Shown in pieces: positions 62,979-64,000 of a stretch of 64,000 bases of DNA. The stretch is from Rothia mucilaginosa ATCC 25296 (lineage in GTDB: Bacteria > Actinomycetota > Actinomycetes > Actinomycetales > Micrococcaceae). A program made the translations under genes and the position numbers. The notes beneath the pieces are model-generated. The model saw only the letters and a program-made list of their open reading frames with translations, was not told the origin of the DNA and ran no database searches. The stretch lies in contig NZ_ACVO01000016.1 in assembly GCF_000175615.1 (NCBI RefSeq), positions 62,001 through 126,000 on the forward strand, read 5' to 3'. Every line of letters starts with the position of its first letter. Within the stretch, counting starts at the first letter, position 1.

Positions 62979-63737
62979 TTACTCAGCTTCCAGCTCTGCC
63001 ATGACCTCAGCAGAAACGTTAGCGTTCGAGTAGACGTTCTGAACATCGTCGAGCTCTTCAATAGCGTCTGCCAGCTTCATGAACTTCTTAGCACCCTCAG
63101 CGTCCAGGTCAACCTGCATGGTCGGGCGGAAGACCGGGTCGTCGTTGTTGTACTCCAGGCCAGCCTCGTCCAGTGCCTTACGGATCTCGGGCAGGTCGGT
63201 CGGTGCGGAAACAACGGTGAACACGTCGCCCTCGTCCAGAACCTCTTCGGCACCTGCATCCAGAACAGCCATCAGAACGTCGTCCTCGGTCAGACCGTCA
63301 GTCTTGGTGACCTCAGCAACGCCCTTACGCTCGAACAGGAACGCAACCGAACCCTGGTCAGCCATGGTGCCGCCGTTACGGGTCACAGCCAGGCGAACCT
63401 CAGACGCTGCACGGTTACGGTTATCGGTCAGACACTCAATGTACAGAGCGGTACCCTGCGGGCCGCGTGCTTCGTACATGATTTCGGTGTAGTCAATGGT
63501 CTCACCGGTCAGACCAGCGCCACGCTTGATTGCGCGGTCAATGTTGTCGTTAGGAACGGAGTTCTTCTTCGCCTTCGACACAGCCAGGTCAAGAGCGGGG
63601 TTACCAGCAATATCAGCGCCACCCATACGTGCTGCAACTTCAATTGCCTTAATGAACTTCGCGAAAGCCTTCGCGCGCTTAGCGTCGATAGCAGCCTTCT
63701 TGTGCTTAGTAGTCGCCCATTTAGAGTGACCGGACAT
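62979..63737 (-). CDS. yebC: YebC/PmpR family protein (TACO1-like)
   Basis: A 252-residue protein with the family start [30 protein letters not shown], then [28 protein letters not shown] and [28 protein letters not shown]. Family members are called transcription regulators, and recent work links them to translation of polyproline stretches; which applies here is not shown by sequence. It lies in the usual place just upstream of ruvC. Confidence 0.96.
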   Translation of the reverse strand: MSGHSKWATTKHKKAAIDAKRAKAFAKFIKAIEVAARMGGADIAGNPALDLAVSKAKKNSVPNDNIDRAIKRGAGLTGETIDYTEIMYEARGPQGTALYIECLTDNRNRAASEVRLAVTRNGGTMADQGSVAFLFERKGVAEVTKTDGLTEDDVLMAVLDAGAEEVLDEGDVFTVVSAPTDLPEIRKALDEAGLEYNNDDPVFRPTMQVDLDAEGAKKFMKLADAIEELDDVQNVYSNANVSAEVMAELEAE

Positions 63738-63870
63738 TCGTATCTCCCTTAGTCAAAACCTCTGCACGGACACGGCGAAACGCCCCGCGCACTGTACTAT
63801 AACTCAATCAACTATACCGTAGCGGAGGCGCACACCACCTCAGAAAGTGCACGCCACCACCAGGAATAGG

Positions 63871-64000
63871 CTAGCGGGGACGGGACGCAGCCGAAGCGCG
63901 TGCCTTCTCCACCAGCGAGTCGTCGATCGTGTTCGGCGTGAACTCGCCAAACTTACGCTTAGCCGCCTGCTCGATCAGGTAGTCCGAAATCTTCGGGTTC
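63871..64000 (-). CDS. C-terminal end of an unidentified gene (runs off the window)
   Basis: Reading the minus strand from the window edge gives 43 residues ending at TAG: NPKISDYLIEQAAKRKFGEF, then TPNTIDDSLVEKARASAASR and PR. Codon use is like the neighbours and a 130-base gap separates it from yebC. I cannot name the protein from this fragment. The usual neighbour pdxT does not end this way as far as I recall. Confidence 0.6.
   Translation of the reverse strand, partial: NPKISDYLIEQAAKRKFGEFTPNTIDDSLVEKARASAASRPR

Overview
The window reads as chromosomal DNA of a high-GC Gram-positive bacterium of the family Micrococcaceae, most like Rothia. This is inferred from the gene order (pyrR-pyrB-pyrC-PH protein-carA-carB-pyrF; aroE-aroC-aroK-aroB-efp-nusB; mltG-ruvX-alaS; rpsD-rarA-dtd-aspS-hisS-DUF349; relA; secF-secD-yajC; ruvB-ruvA-ruvC-yebC) and from moderate-to-high GC with cysteine-free S4. 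No database search was possible. Almost every gene lies on the minus strand; the exceptions are a DUF559 protein, a DUF349 protein and a candidate small RNA.

Region 1-9.4 kb is the pyrimidine biosynthesis operon. It begins with the regulator pyrR, whose leader carries a PyrR-type RNA element next to the ribosome binding site, and runs through pyrB, pyrC, a PH-like membrane protein, carA, carB and pyrF with several start/stop overlaps. Region 9.5-24 kb holds a lipoprotein gene, nusB and efp, the aro cluster (with a shikimate kinase carrying an unusual 370-residue Ala/Pro-rich N-terminal extension), mltG, ruvX, alaS, two membrane/coiled-coil proteins and rpsD. Between rpsD and rarA is a 680-base stretch with a structured rpsD leader and a free-standing promoter-plus-terminator unit that looks like a small RNA gene. 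Region 24.4-33.8 kb has rarA, dtd, a P-loop kinase, aspS, an AbiEi/DUF559 protein, hisS and a DUF349 protein.

Region 33.8-53.4 kb is accessory DNA lying between housekeeping genes. It contains four paralogous Tat-type lipoprotein genes with a partner secreted protein; three genes of unknown function (82, 555 and 688 residues) that share a conserved promoter-like motif; a Schlafen/AlbA_2 protein; and a three-gene operon (HEPN/DUF3320 protein, PLD-SNF2 helicase, MmeI-like adenine methyltransferase) that looks like a restriction-type defence system. Five copies of a 63-base palindrome and two related families of 55-65-base palindromes are scattered through and around this part. From 53.4 kb to the end the core chromosome resumes: relA, secF, secD, yajC, ruvB, ruvA, ruvC, yebC and the 3' end of an unidentified gene.

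The main points worth following are the defence-like operon, the shared motif upstream of three orphan genes, the candidate small RNA, the palindrome families, the AroK fusion, and the tandem 16-base repeats upstream of the relA promoter.
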